Shown one piece after another: positions 23,022-31,989 of a stretch of DNA of 33,700 nucleotides. The notes below the pieces were generated by a model that was not told the origin of the DNA, made no database searches, and was given only the letters and a program-made list of their open reading frames with translations. Source of the DNA: an uncultured Lachnospiraceae bacterium (lineage in GTDB: Bacteria > Bacillota > Clostridia > Lachnospirales > Lachnospiraceae); the NCBI GenBank assembly GCA_910588565.1, contig CAJUPF010000010.1:1-33700 (forward strand), in the 5' to 3' direction. The translations under genes and the position numbers were made by a program. Each line of letters opens with the position of its first letter. Position 1 is the first letter of the stretch.

Positions 23022-24170
23022 ATGAGGTACAGAACACTTGGAACAACCGGATTGAAAGTCAGTGAAATCGGCCTTGGAGCCGAATGGCTGGAACGCCATA
23101 ATGCTGCGGAAGTGAAGGAAATCATTGACCATTGCGTACAGGCAGGAATCAATATCTTAGACTGCTGGATGTCAGAACCAAATGTGCGCTCTAACATTGG
23201 CGCAGCGTTAAACGGGCAGCGGGAACGCTGGATCATTCAGGGACATATCGGTTCTACATGGCAGGACGGCCAATATGTGCGTACGCGTGAACTGTGTAAA
23301 GTGCAGGAGGCATTTTCGGATTTGCTGAATCGTCTGTGTACAGACTATATAGATCTGGGGATGATCCACTTTGTGGATGAAACTGCGGAATTTCATCAAA
23401 TCATGGATGGCGAATTCCTCTCTTATGTCAAAGCGTTGAAGCAAAAAGGCACGATCCGCCATATCGGAATGAGCACGCACAATCCTGACGTCGCAAAGCT
23501 TGCGGCAGAGAGCGGCATTGTGGAAATGATTCTGTTCTCCGTCAATCCGGCATTTGATATGCTTCCGGCAAGTGAAGATTTAAACGAGTACTTTAAAGAC
23601 GAATATGCGGAAAACATTGGCGGAATTACGCCGGAACGCGCAGAATTATACCGGATTTGCGAACAGAACGGCGTGGGAATCACTGTGATGAAAGGCTATG
23701 CCGGCGGAAGGCTGTTTTCTGCGGAAACATCGCCTTTTGGCGTGGCCCTGACTCCGGTGCAGTGCCTGCATTATGCCCTGACCAGACCCGCTGTTGCAAG
23801 CGTGATGGCTGGATTTGATACACCGGAACATGTAGACGCGGCTGTTGCCTATGAGACAGCGTCTGAAGAAGAGAAGGACTATGCCAGCGTCCTCGCAGGC
23901 GCGCCGCGCCATGCTTATGCGGGGCAGTGTACATACTGCGGACATTGTGCGCCCTGCCCATCAGGGATTGATATTGCCATGGTCAATAAACTGTATGATC
24001 TGGCGGATATGCAGGATACGGTACCGCCGACAGTCCGCTCCCATTATGAAGGGCTTACGGCACATGCCGCAGATTGTATCAAATGCGGCGGCTGTGAATC
24101 CCACTGTCCATTCGGCGTACATGTTATAGAGCGTATGCAGGCTGCGGCAGAACTGTTCCTGCGCAGATAA
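23022..24170 (+). CDS. Aldo/keto reductase with C-terminal 4Fe-4S domain
   Basis: 382 residues. An aldo/keto reductase TIM barrel (YRTLGTTGLKVSEIGLGAEW ... YIDLGMIHF ... RHIGMSTHNP) is followed by a bacterioferredoxin-like tail with CTYCGHCAPCPSGI (Cys303, 306, 309, 313) and CIKCGGCESHCPFGV, enough for two [4Fe-4S] clusters. By alignment with the usual tetrad, Asp47 (NILDCWMSE) and His116 are kept, but Tyr appears as Glu52 and Lys as His75 (IIQGHIG). The start ATG 23022 has GGAGG upstream. NAD(P)H-linked ketone reduction is therefore uncertain; electron transfer through Fe-S clusters is likely. Confidence 0.9.
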   Translation: MRYRTLGTTGLKVSEIGLGAEWLERHNAAEVKEIIDHCVQAGINILDCWMSEPNVRSNIGAALNGQRERWIIQGHIGSTWQDGQYVRTRELCKVQEAFSDLLNRLCTDYIDLGMIHFVDETAEFHQIMDGEFLSYVKALKQKGTIRHIGMSTHNPDVAKLAAESGIVEMILFSVNPAFDMLPASEDLNEYFKDEYAENIGGITPERAELYRICEQNGVGITVMKGYAGGRLFSAETSPFGVALTPVQCLHYALTRPAVASVMAGFDTPEHVDAAVAYETASEEEKDYASVLAGAPRHAYAGQCTYCGHCAPCPSGIDIAMVNKLYDLADMQDTVPPTVRSHYEGLTAHAADCIKCGGCESHCPFGVHVIERMQAAAELFLRR

Positions 24171-24180
24171 ATGCAGTCTT

Positions 24181-24207
24181 CAGGTTTCCGGCTTGTTCGG
24201 GAACCTG
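24181..24207. terminator. Hairpin between convergent AKR and MATE-like genes
   Basis: CAGGTTTCC (24181-24189) pairs with GGGAACCTG (24199-24207), 9 bp with one G-T pair. It lies 10 bases after one stop and 2 bases from the other, so it may serve both genes. It lacks a T run. Confidence 0.4.
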
Positions 24208-24209
24208 GA

Positions 24210-25430
24210 TTATGGGCAGTATTGCTTTTGACAGGAACCTCTTTCCCTGAAATACAAAATCCAGGATATGATCAGATGTATGATCATGCCAACTCCAAAT
24301 AAAATCTCAATAAAGGTCATATTGAGATAAAATACACCCCTTTGAAACAACAGATACATTATGCCATAATATCCGATATTTACCACAACTGAGTTTAGAA
24401 AAGTATATATGGTCTTGCCATACGAAATAAACCATCCATCAATACAGGCAGCGATTGCATAACAAATATAAAAAGGCAGCATGGCTTTCAGAATTGGAAC
24501 GATATCTGCAGCGTTCGGTATTCCCATTACATTTGTAAGAAAAAAATCCCAGCATGGCATTGTTGCAAACCATACAGCGTAAAAAAGCATGGTATATTTC
24601 ATGCTGTTTTTCCAGGTTATTTTTTCAAGCTTGTTTTTCTGGATCAGCTGTACCAGACATAAAACGGGTATTAACATCCATCCCCATATAAAATTATTTG
24701 CAACCCAATAATTTCCGCTTTCCGAAACTGCGTTGACCATTCTGCATATCATTACAGCATAAATAAAATTATCGAGAAATATCTGGATACCGGAAAACAA
24801 ACCGATTTTCAGCCATGATATGCAAAATTCTTTTTCTGGCCTGCCGATGCGAATAAGACCAGAAGCAACAGAACAGATGAGCGCAAACATGGAAATCATA
24901 CTGTTTGTGATAAGATCGGAATATACAGCACCCATATCACTGTACTTGCTTATCAGGATAAAATCGAATATTCCTGCAAGGATAAACTTTGATACAGTAA
25001 GAATAACGACGATCCGGTACGCGTTATTCATAGTAAAAAGCATGGCGCAAAATGTTCCTGCAAAACCGATCAGCATTGAAACAAGTTGCATCATAAGAAA
25101 ATTCTCTGCATATTCTGCATGCATAAATTCAGCAATGTTCCCAACATATATCGAAATCACAATGGAAAATACCGCATAGAGCCCACACGAGAGACAAAAG
25201 GTAAATCCGTTTAAGGATGCCTTTCTTTGCTTTAACAGCAGATACAATGGGGTGATCAATGTCGTTACAAATACCTCGTCAATCAGATCAAACCACTCCA
25301 TTTGTCCAAGAATGTCTATATTTACATCATGAATGACTACAATGTGCATTCTGACAGCAAGATATATGGATGGAATCAGCATCCATGCCATTAATGCAAA
25401 AAACAGTTTCAAATCGTCTTTATTCTGCAT
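24210..25430 (-). CDS. Polytopic membrane protein, MATE-like transporter
   Basis: 406 residues with about 12 hydrophobic segments, starting LKLFFALMAWMLIPSIYLA and ending IILFGVGMIIHLIISWILYF-like helices. The pattern of helices and VKxGLFSGIQ-like segment (SWLKIGLFSGIQIFLDNFIYAVMICRMVNAV) resembles the MATE family of cation-coupled efflux proteins, but similarity is weak and the substrate is unknown. The start is set at ATG 25430 because GGAG lies 7 bases before it; the ATG at 25436 is only one base from GGAG. It is divergent from the CRISPR-cas operon. Confidence 0.65.
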   Translation of the reverse strand: MQNKDDLKLFFALMAWMLIPSIYLAVRMHIVVIHDVNIDILGQMEWFDLIDEVFVTTLITPLYLLLKQRKASLNGFTFCLSCGLYAVFSIVISIYVGNIAEFMHAEYAENFLMMQLVSMLIGFAGTFCAMLFTMNNAYRIVVILTVSKFILAGIFDFILISKYSDMGAVYSDLITNSMISMFALICSVASGLIRIGRPEKEFCISWLKIGLFSGIQIFLDNFIYAVMICRMVNAVSESGNYWVANNFIWGWMLIPVLCLVQLIQKNKLEKITWKNSMKYTMLFYAVWFATMPCWDFFLTNVMGIPNAADIVPILKAMLPFYICYAIAACIDGWFISYGKTIYTFLNSVVVNIGYYGIMYLLFQRGVFYLNMTFIEILFGVGMIIHLIISWILYFRERGSCQKQYCP

Positions 25431-25464
25431 ATCCATTCTCCTTTTTTGGAAAAAATCTTTTTAA

Positions 25465-25495
25465 ATTATAACACGGAATAAACGGAAATTGTCGA
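25465..25495 (-). promoter_or_regulatory. Possible promoter of the MATE-like gene
   Basis: On the minus strand, TCGACA (25490-25495), 19-base spacer, TATAAT (25465-25470). The spacer is longer than ideal. Confidence 0.35.
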
Positions 25496-25514
25496 TTTTT
25501 CAGAAATTTTGTTA

Positions 25515-25543
25515 TAGCTATTTGCCCTGTCGTAGTGTATAAT
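25515..25543 (+). promoter_or_regulatory. Probable promoter of the cas6-csm operon
   Basis: A consensus TATAAT (25538-25543) with a weak -35 TAGCTA (25515-25520) at 17 bases, 42 bases before the cas6 start. It is the only good -10 box between the divergent genes on this strand. Confidence 0.5.
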
Positions 25544-25585
25544 AAAAAAACAGCAAAAAATGATTAGAAAAAGAGGAATATAATT

Positions 25586-26323
25586 GTGTTGGCGGAATTA
25601 CGAATGAAGTTAGAAACATCGGAGCCTGGGTTTGGATATTACCAATCTTCCAATTTACAGGGAATCCTGATGGAACAGGTGGATGCGGAGTATGCGCGGC
25701 AGATGCATGAACAGGGATTAAAGCCATACAGCCAGTATCTGGAACCGCAGACAAAAGAATGGGTGATCAAAACCTGTACAAAAGAGGCATATCAGGCAAT
25801 GATACTGCCGCTGTCAGATCCTGAATTTATGCAGTTTACGATTGAGAAAAAAGGTATGCGGGTAAAGATTCTAAACAAAAGCACGAACATGCTCCCCAAA
25901 AAAGAGCTGCTAGAGGAATTTTATTCCGATGCCTGCAGCCATTACCTGAATCTTGAATTTTTAACGCCGGTATCTTTTAAAAGCAATGGAAGATATCAGA
26001 TTATGCCGGAAGTGAGGTATCTGTACCAGAGCCTTATGAACAAGTACAGCGCCGCGTCCGCAGAGATGGATATGTATGATGAGGAAACGCTGGAACAGCT
26101 GTCCGGGCACAGCCGGATTGTCCGATACAGGCTGAAAAGTACCTTTTTCCCGGTAGAAGGAGTGAAAATCCCGTCATTTAAGGGAGAAGTCAGTATAAAA
26201 ATAGACGGGACGGATACTATGGCAAAGTATGCAAGGCTCTTAGCAAGGTTTGGAGAATATTCCGGAGTGGGAATTAAAACTGCGATGGGAATGGGAGCGC
26301 TAAAGATAAAAGAAAGGGGATAG
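25586..26323 (+). CDS. cas6: CRISPR pre-crRNA endoribonuclease Cas6
   Basis: Cuts the repeat RNA of the array to leave the 8-nt 5' tag on each crRNA. 245 residues, RAMP fold. The N-terminal MHEQGLKPYSQYLEP contains a His that is a candidate catalytic residue; the C-terminal Gly-rich loop GVGIKTAMGMGALKI is the Cas6 signature. The GTG start has AGAGGA upstream. It is first in the operon; cas10 begins 8 bases after its stop. The expected cut site lies at the 3' base of the CCCC/GGGG stem, before ACGGAAAC. Confidence 0.93.
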   Translation: MLAELRMKLETSEPGFGYYQSSNLQGILMEQVDAEYARQMHEQGLKPYSQYLEPQTKEWVIKTCTKEAYQAMILPLSDPEFMQFTIEKKGMRVKILNKSTNMLPKKELLEEFYSDACSHYLNLEFLTPVSFKSNGRYQIMPEVRYLYQSLMNKYSAASAEMDMYDEETLEQLSGHSRIVRYRLKSTFFPVEGVKIPSFKGEVSIKIDGTDTMAKYARLLARFGEYSGVGIKTAMGMGALKIKERG

Positions 26324-26331
26324 AAAGGAAC

Positions 26332-28731
26332 ATGACAGATCGCGAGGCGAAACTGGTATGGGGCGGGCTGCTGCATGACATTGGGAAAATCATTTACCGG
26401 CAGGGAGATGACAGAAGAAAGCACAGCCAGAGCGGGTATGAGTATTTAAAAGAAGAAGCACATATCGAAGATGAAGAAGTGTTAAACTGTGTAAGGTATC
26501 ATCATGCGGATGCGCTGAAAGGCGCGGAGATCGAAAAGGATTCTCCTGCCTATATTATTTATATTGCGGACAATATTGCATCTGCAGTTGACCGGAGGAA
26601 AAATGACGCCGAAGACGCCGGGTTTGAATTGACGATGCCTCTGCAAAGTGTGTTTAACATTTTAAATGGGAATCAGGAGGAGAAATATTATCAGCCCAAA
26701 ACACTTGATCCAAAGGATCATATAAATTATCCGGTATCAGAGAAAAAAGCATTTGATGAAGCTTTTTACAACAAAATAAAAATGAATCTGACCGATCATT
26801 TCAAAGGGGTGGACTGGAATCAGGAATACATGAACTCCCTGTTAGAGGTGTTAGAGGCGAATCTTTCCTATGTTCCTTCTTCTACGGCAAAACATGAGAT
26901 GGCGGATATTTCGCTGTTTGATCATTTGAAGCTGACAGCAGCAGCCGCAAGCTGTATTGCAGGCTATTTAGAGGAGCGGAAAATCACGGATTACCGGGAA
27001 ACGCTTTATCGGAATGGAACGGATTTTTATGATAAAAAAGCGTTTTTTATGTTTTCCGCAGATATATCCGGCATACAGGATTTTATCTATACGATTACCA
27101 GTAAAAATGCATTGAAGACTCTGCGCGCCCGCTCGTTTTATCTGGAAATTATGATGGAGCATATCATAGACTGCCTGCTGCAGGGAATGCACTTATCGAG
27201 GGCAAACCTGATTTATTCCGGCGGAGGGCACTGCTATATGCTGCTGCCCAATACCCAAAAGACCCGGCTGTTTTTAGAAGAATATATGGCAGAGGTGAAT
27301 CAGTGGCTTTTAAAGACATTTCAGATCTCACTGTGTATTGCATGGGGATATGCAGAATGCAGTGCAAATATGCTTAAAAATATGCCGTCCGGCAGCTATG
27401 AGCAGATTTTTCATACCGTCAGTGAGCAGATTTCAAAAAAGAAAAGCCACAGATATTCCGTATCCGATATCCGCTGGCTGAATACCAGGGCGCATGATAA
27501 CTATACCAGGGAATGTAAAGTCTGCAAAAAAATTGCAAAAGTGGACGAAGACGGCATTTGCCCGGTATGCAGCGCGATTGAAAAGTTTTCCGGGCATATT
27601 CTGTATGAGGATTATTTTACGGTTTCATTGAAGAAAAGCGAGGGTGCGCTGCCGCTTCCGGGAACTTATTATCTGACGTCAGACAATGAAGCGTCTCTTA
27701 GAAAAAAGATGGCTGAGGATGAGTTCTTTGTACGGGCATACAGTAAAAACAAAATGGTTACGGGAAGATCTGTTGCAACGAAACTATGGGTCGGAGATTA
27801 CACAGACAGAAGAACCTTTGAAGAGTATGCCGCAGATGCAGAAGGAATGGAACGGATTGGCATTTTGCGTGCCGATGTGGACAACCTTGGGCAGGCATTT
27901 GTATCCGGGTTTAAAAATCCAAAGAATCAGGACAGGTATGTATCACTGTCCAGGACGGCCGCTTTGTCGCGCCAGCTGTCGCTGTTTTTTAAATTACATA
28001 TTAACCGGATCTTAGAAGAAGGCGGATTTTCCATCCGGCGGCAGACAGCACATAAAAGGAAAGCAACGATTTGCTATTCCGGCGGGGATGACTTGTTTCT
28101 GGTAGGGGCATGGGATGATATCATAGAACTGGCGGTTGATATACGGAGAAGCTTTGACCAGTATGCGCAGGGGACACTGACCCTGTCTGCAGGAATCGGC
28201 ATATATGCTCCTGGTTACCCGATCAGCGCCATTGCAGGAGAAGTGGCGGATTTAGAAGAACAGTCAAAATCCCTGCCTGGTAAAAATGCAGTAACAGTAT
28301 TTCCGGACGGCATGATCCATAAAACGCTGACGGAATCCGGGAAGACGATAGCGCTCAGTGACGGTACTTACGGCTGGCAGGAGTTTGAACAGGAGGTTTT
28401 GCAGGAAAAATATCAGTGTATTTCAGATTTTTTTGAAACTTCAGAAGACAGAGGCAAAAATTTCCTGTATCATCTGTTGGAACTGATCCGCAGCCGGATA
28501 CACAACCCTGGGGAAAAAATTAATTTTGCCAGATATGTATATATTTTATCAAGACTGGAACCAGACAGCCATGCACATCCGGAGCAAAAAGAGGCATACC
28601 GGATGTTTTCGAGAACTATGTATCAGTGGTATCAGGGGAGCGAGGCAGACTGCAGGCAGTTAAAAACGGCAATCAACCTGTATGCGTACATAACGAGAGA
28701 GAAGGAGGAGACAAAGGATGCAGATAAATGA
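26332..28731 (+). CDS. cas10: Type III-A CRISPR protein Cas10/Csm1
   Basis: Large subunit of the Csm effector, 799 residues. The N-terminal HD nuclease motif is intact (GGLLHDIGK, His15-Asp16), for target-activated ssDNA cleavage. The first palm follows (FMFSADISGIQDFIYTI, about 239-255), then a zinc-binding knuckle CKVC...CPVC (Cys395, 398, 410, 413). The second palm carries GGDD (584-587, in CYSGGDDLFLVG), for cyclic oligoadenylate synthesis. Both activities look retained. The 3' end overlaps csm2 by 14 bases. A working cyclase implies an effector nuclease (Csm6-type) somewhere in the genome, but none is in this window. Confidence 0.96.
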   Translation: MTDREAKLVWGGLLHDIGKIIYRQGDDRRKHSQSGYEYLKEEAHIEDEEVLNCVRYHHADALKGAEIEKDSPAYIIYIADNIASAVDRRKNDAEDAGFELTMPLQSVFNILNGNQEEKYYQPKTLDPKDHINYPVSEKKAFDEAFYNKIKMNLTDHFKGVDWNQEYMNSLLEVLEANLSYVPSSTAKHEMADISLFDHLKLTAAAASCIAGYLEERKITDYRETLYRNGTDFYDKKAFFMFSADISGIQDFIYTITSKNALKTLRARSFYLEIMMEHIIDCLLQGMHLSRANLIYSGGGHCYMLLPNTQKTRLFLEEYMAEVNQWLLKTFQISLCIAWGYAECSANMLKNMPSGSYEQIFHTVSEQISKKKSHRYSVSDIRWLNTRAHDNYTRECKVCKKIAKVDEDGICPVCSAIEKFSGHILYEDYFTVSLKKSEGALPLPGTYYLTSDNEASLRKKMAEDEFFVRAYSKNKMVTGRSVATKLWVGDYTDRRTFEEYAADAEGMERIGILRADVDNLGQAFVSGFKNPKNQDRYVSLSRTAALSRQLSLFFKLHINRILEEGGFSIRRQTAHKRKATICYSGGDDLFLVGAWDDIIELAVDIRRSFDQYAQGTLTLSAGIGIYAPGYPISAIAGEVADLEEQSKSLPGKNAVTVFPDGMIHKTLTESGKTIALSDGTYGWQEFEQEVLQEKYQCISDFFETSEDRGKNFLYHLLELIRSRIHNPGEKINFARYVYILSRLEPDSHAHPEQKEAYRMFSRTMYQWYQGSEADCRQLKTAINLYAYITREKEETKDADK

Positions 28732-29110
28732 TCAAAATTATGTGGATAAGGCCGAGAGTGTCATTCAAAAACTAAAGGATAAAAAAAATACGCAGGGACG
28801 CAGCATTCCCGTAGTGACAACGTCAAAACTCCGGAATCTTCTGGCAATGACGGCAGATCTGTACAATGAAGTAGTCAATCAGCCGGAAGATGGGTTAAAC
28901 GAAGATATCTGTTCCAGAATAGAATATTTAAGGGTACGTTTTCTGTATGAAGCCGGCCGGGAACCATCTGTGAAACATCTAATCCAGGAAGCGGATTTAC
29001 TGGCTGTACTGAAAGAGATCAATGGGAGCAAACAAAATTACATATTGTTCAGCCGGTATATGGAAGCTTTAGTTGCATTTCGGAAATTTTACATAGAAAA
29101 AGACGATTAG
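28718..29110 (+). CDS. csm2: Type III-A CRISPR protein Csm2 (small subunit)
   Basis: 130 residues, mostly helical, as expected for the small subunit that lines the inner filament of the Csm complex. RSIPVVTTSKLRNLLAMTADLYNEV is the typical N-terminal segment and EYLRVRFLYEAGREPSVKHLIQEADLL follows. The start overlaps the end of cas10; GGAGG lies upstream. The stop codon TAG is part of the TAGGAGG ribosome binding site of csm3. Confidence 0.93.
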   Translation: MQINDQNYVDKAESVIQKLKDKKNTQGRSIPVVTTSKLRNLLAMTADLYNEVVNQPEDGLNEDICSRIEYLRVRFLYEAGREPSVKHLIQEADLLAVLKEINGSKQNYILFSRYMEALVAFRKFYIEKDD

Positions 29111-29120
29111 GAGGAATTGT

Positions 29121-29789
29121 ATGTACGCAAAAATTCAGATTACAGGAACGATAGAAGTAAAGACGGGGATGCATATCGGCGGTTCATCGGTATTTGCCGC
29201 AATCGGCGCAGTGGATTCTCCAGTGATCAAGGATAGCAGGACACGCCTTCCTATGATACCAGGAAGCTCGCTGAAGGGAAAACTGCGGACCTTACTGGCA
29301 AAAGAATATAATGAAGAAGCAGGGAGAAAACCGGATGACGACGCCCCATGCCTGACACGGCTGTTTGGAAGCGCCAAAAAAGAGCAGGTAAAACGGAGCC
29401 GGGTTCTGATTTCCGATATGTTTCTGGCAAATGAAGAAGAGCTGAGAAATCAGGGATTACAGGGATTTACAGAAATTAAATTTGAAAATACCATTAACAG
29501 GGCAACGGCGGTTGCAAACCCAAGACAGATTGAACGTGTGGTACGCGGTACGCTGTTTGATCTGGATATTATATATGAGGTGGAAGAAGAACGTGAAATC
29601 TCAGAAGACTTTTCCGTTCTGGCAGAGGGCTTCCGGCTGCTGGAATATGATTATCTTGGTGGAAATGGTTCCAGGGGATATGGAAAAGTCGCTTTTCATG
29701 ATCTATATGCAGAGACCGTCATTGGAGAGCTGCCAGATGATGTTTTAACACAGTGCAATGATATCCTGCAAAAGGCAGTGAAACATTAA
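29121..29789 (+). CDS. csm3: Type III-A CRISPR protein Csm3 (backbone RNase)
   Basis: Backbone subunit (Cas7-like RAMP), 222 residues, present in several copies per complex and cutting target RNA every 6 nt. TGMHIGGSSVFAAIGAVD holds the catalytic Asp32, matching Asp32/33 of characterised Csm3 proteins. The Gly-rich PMIPGSSLKGKLRTLLAKEY follows, and YDYLGGNGSRGYGKV forms the C-terminal Gly loop. TAGGAGG precedes the ATG. Confidence 0.97.
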   Translation: MYAKIQITGTIEVKTGMHIGGSSVFAAIGAVDSPVIKDSRTRLPMIPGSSLKGKLRTLLAKEYNEEAGRKPDDDAPCLTRLFGSAKKEQVKRSRVLISDMFLANEEELRNQGLQGFTEIKFENTINRATAVANPRQIERVVRGTLFDLDIIYEVEEEREISEDFSVLAEGFRLLEYDYLGGNGSRGYGKVAFHDLYAETVIGELPDDVLTQCNDILQKAVKH

Positions 29790-29802
29790 AGGGGTGAAAT
29801 TC

Positions 29803-30738
29803 GTGAACTATAAACTGTACAAGTTTCAATTTAACGGCTCGGTTCATTTTGGAAAACAGAATCTGGATGAAGGCGAAAGCTCCTGCTGTGCAGATACCAT
29901 TTTTTCCGCACTGTGCCAGGAGGCGGTGCGGATGGGCGAGGATACCCTGGAATATTTTTGCGCGTGTGTAAGAGAGGAAAAACTGCTGCTGTCTGATGCG
30001 TTTCCATATATGGAGAATACGTATTTTGTGCCAAAACCAATGAAACGCTTAGAATTGCAGAGAGATAACAGCGATTCCATAATCAAAAAAGCGTATAAAA
30101 AATTAAAATATATTCCGGTGGATTTGCTGGAGACGTATCTGCAGGGCAAGTTTGATGTTATGAATGCGCATGATTTTCATTTATTTGGCCATTTTGAAAT
30201 GAAGACGGCTGCTGCTGTCCGGGGAGAAACGGAAACAGTGCCTTACAGAATCGGAAGCTACTATTACAATCCTGGAAATGGTTTGTATCTGATTGTTGGA
30301 TATCAGGATGAAAAGCTGCTCGAACTGGCAGAGGAACTGCTCGAACGCCTTTCCTACAGCGGAATCGGCGGGAAACGGGCGTCGGGATTTGGGAGATTTC
30401 AGCTGATTTTGGGGAAAATGCCATCTGGTTTGTGCAGAAGATTAGAAAGAACCGGAGAGAACTATATGACATTGTCTGTGTCGCTGCCAAGGGAGGAAGA
30501 GCTGGAAACAGCTTTGGCCGGAGCAGAATACCTGCTTTTAAAACGGAGCGGTTTTGTGGCTTCCGAACGGTATGCCCCGGAGCAAATGCGGAAAAAAGAT
30601 CTGTATGTGTTTCAGGCAGGTTCCTGTTTTCCGGAAAAATTTCACGGGGATATTTACGATGTGTCAGATACATGCGGAAGACATCCTGTATATCGTTATG
30701 CAAAACCGATGTGGATGGAGGTGCAGGCATATGAATAA
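29803..30738 (+). CDS. csm4: Type III-A CRISPR protein Csm4 (tag-binding RAMP)
   Basis: Cas5-like subunit that holds the crRNA 5' tag and contacts Cas10. 311 residues from GTG 29803 (NYKLYKFQFNGSVHFG). This start fits the AAAGGGG ribosome binding site; the in-frame GTG at 29794 overlaps that site and is rejected. LSYSGIGGKRASGFGRFQL is the conserved Gly-rich loop. The 3' end overlaps csm5 by 8 bases. Confidence 0.94.
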   Translation: MNYKLYKFQFNGSVHFGKQNLDEGESSCCADTIFSALCQEAVRMGEDTLEYFCACVREEKLLLSDAFPYMENTYFVPKPMKRLELQRDNSDSIIKKAYKKLKYIPVDLLETYLQGKFDVMNAHDFHLFGHFEMKTAAAVRGETETVPYRIGSYYYNPGNGLYLIVGYQDEKLLELAEELLERLSYSGIGGKRASGFGRFQLILGKMPSGLCRRLERTGENYMTLSVSLPREEELETALAGAEYLLLKRSGFVASERYAPEQMRKKDLYVFQAGSCFPEKFHGDIYDVSDTCGRHPVYRYAKPMWMEVQAYE

Positions 30739-31849
30739 ATATCTGAAAAGTTATCAGATTGTCATGCATACGGTAGGCCCGGTTTTTGTTGGAAGCGGCA
30801 GGGAAATAGGAAAAAAGGAATATGTATTTATCAACAGACGAAAGATAGGCGTTACAAACATACAGCTTCTGTACCAGGAACTGAAAAAAAGGAAAAAGGA
30901 AGAAGCGTTTGAAAACTTTATGCTGGGCAAAGGAAATTCGGGCCTGACAGACTGGCTGAAGGGACAGAACATCCGGACAGAAGATATTCAGTTTCGCTAT
31001 ATACTGGACTGTGGAGATGCTTTGCTGGAAAGAGGAAGCAACAGAGGGCTGCAGGTAATGGAGTGCATAAAAGATGCCTATGGAATGCCGTATCTGCCAG
31101 GCAGTTCCCTGAAAGGAATGCTTCGGACAATTTTATTAGGGGCAGATATTATAAAAAATCCTGCCAAATACCAGAAGGAAAAAAGCAGGATGCAGCAGTC
31201 AGTATGCTCTGATGGCAGAGTGTCCCGGAAATCCTGTTTGAGCAATGAGATAAAAAATATAGAAAAAACAGCTTACAGAATACGGAAGCTGCCAGGGACA
31301 AATGAAGGCGATGCCGTAAATGATATTCTGCAGGGGCTTATTATCAGTGACAGTGAACCAGTTTCCGTGGATAACCTTGTGTTGTGCCAGAAAATTGACA
31401 GGCATACGGATGGGCAGGAACGCAAATTTCCTGTGTTAAGAGAATGTATCAAACCAGGTACGGAACTAAAGTTTACAATTACAATTGACACGAGTGTTTG
31501 TAAGCTGAATGGAAAGTTACTGGTGGAAGCCGTTAAGATTTTTTCAGACAGTTATAATAAAAATTTTGTTGCCTCTTTTTCGGGCATGGATATATTGAAG
31601 CAGAATGAAGCGCTGTGCGGAGGCGGATGCGGCTTTGTCTCAAAAACAGTTGTGTATCCGCTGTATGGCAGAGAAAGAGGAATCGAAGTTACGCAGCGTG
31701 TATTTGAAAAGACAAACGTGCCAAGAATACATAAGCATAACAAAGATAAACAGTATGGGGCATCTCCCCATACGATAAAATGTACACAATACCAGGGAAA
31801 AACACTGCAGATGGGAGTTTGCAGAATTAAGAAAATTACTGCCTTATAA
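30731..31849 (+). CDS. csm5: Type III-A CRISPR protein Csm5
   Basis: 372-residue RAMP protein that caps the 3' end of the Csm filament and is needed for crRNA maturation. IVMHTVGPVFVGSGREIGKKEYVF at the N-terminus and YLPGSSLKGMLRTILL are typical. ATG 30731 lies inside the end of csm4 (coupled translation); the frame is open to 30554, but that would run through csm4. It is the last cas gene in the window, 140 bases before the array. Confidence 0.94.
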   Translation: MNKYLKSYQIVMHTVGPVFVGSGREIGKKEYVFINRRKIGVTNIQLLYQELKKRKKEEAFENFMLGKGNSGLTDWLKGQNIRTEDIQFRYILDCGDALLERGSNRGLQVMECIKDAYGMPYLPGSSLKGMLRTILLGADIIKNPAKYQKEKSRMQQSVCSDGRVSRKSCLSNEIKNIEKTAYRIRKLPGTNEGDAVNDILQGLIISDSEPVSVDNLVLCQKIDRHTDGQERKFPVLRECIKPGTELKFTITIDTSVCKLNGKLLVEAVKIFSDSYNKNFVASFSGMDILKQNEALCGGGCGFVSKTVVYPLYGRERGIEVTQRVFEKTNVPRIHKHNKDKQYGASPHTIKCTQYQGKTLQMGVCRIKKITAL

Positions 31850-31989
31850 GTCAATTTTACCGCGCGCCTTGAAAATACAGGCGTGCGGGGAGGTTGGAGA
31901 AGAAAAGATACAAAAATTTTGCCAGAAAAAATGTTTCCCACGCAAATAGGGCCTGGAAGGCTTGCAGATAGTGGGATGTGTGGGGGAGG
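31850..31989 (+). promoter_or_regulatory. CRISPR leader
   Basis: The 140 bases between csm5 and the first repeat. They hold a 9-bp GC-rich hairpin, CCGCGCGCC (31860-31868) with GGCGTGCGG (31880-31888, one G-T pair), no T run, and no clear promoter. The direction of the repeat tag (ACGGAAAC at the 3' end) makes this the leader side, so spacer 1 (32026-32058) should be the newest. The array may be read from the cas promoter if the hairpin does not terminate. Confidence 0.6.

Noticed and set aside
25434..25436. ATG 25436 as start of the MATE-like gene
   Set aside because: It is one base from GGAG; ATG 25430 has normal spacing.
29794..29802. GTG 29794 as csm4 start
   Set aside because: It overlaps the ribosome binding site AAAGGGG; GTG 29803 has correct spacing.
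30554..30730. Longer csm5 starting at 30554
   Set aside because: It would run through the 3' end of csm4; ATG 30731 matches the usual Csm5 N-terminus.
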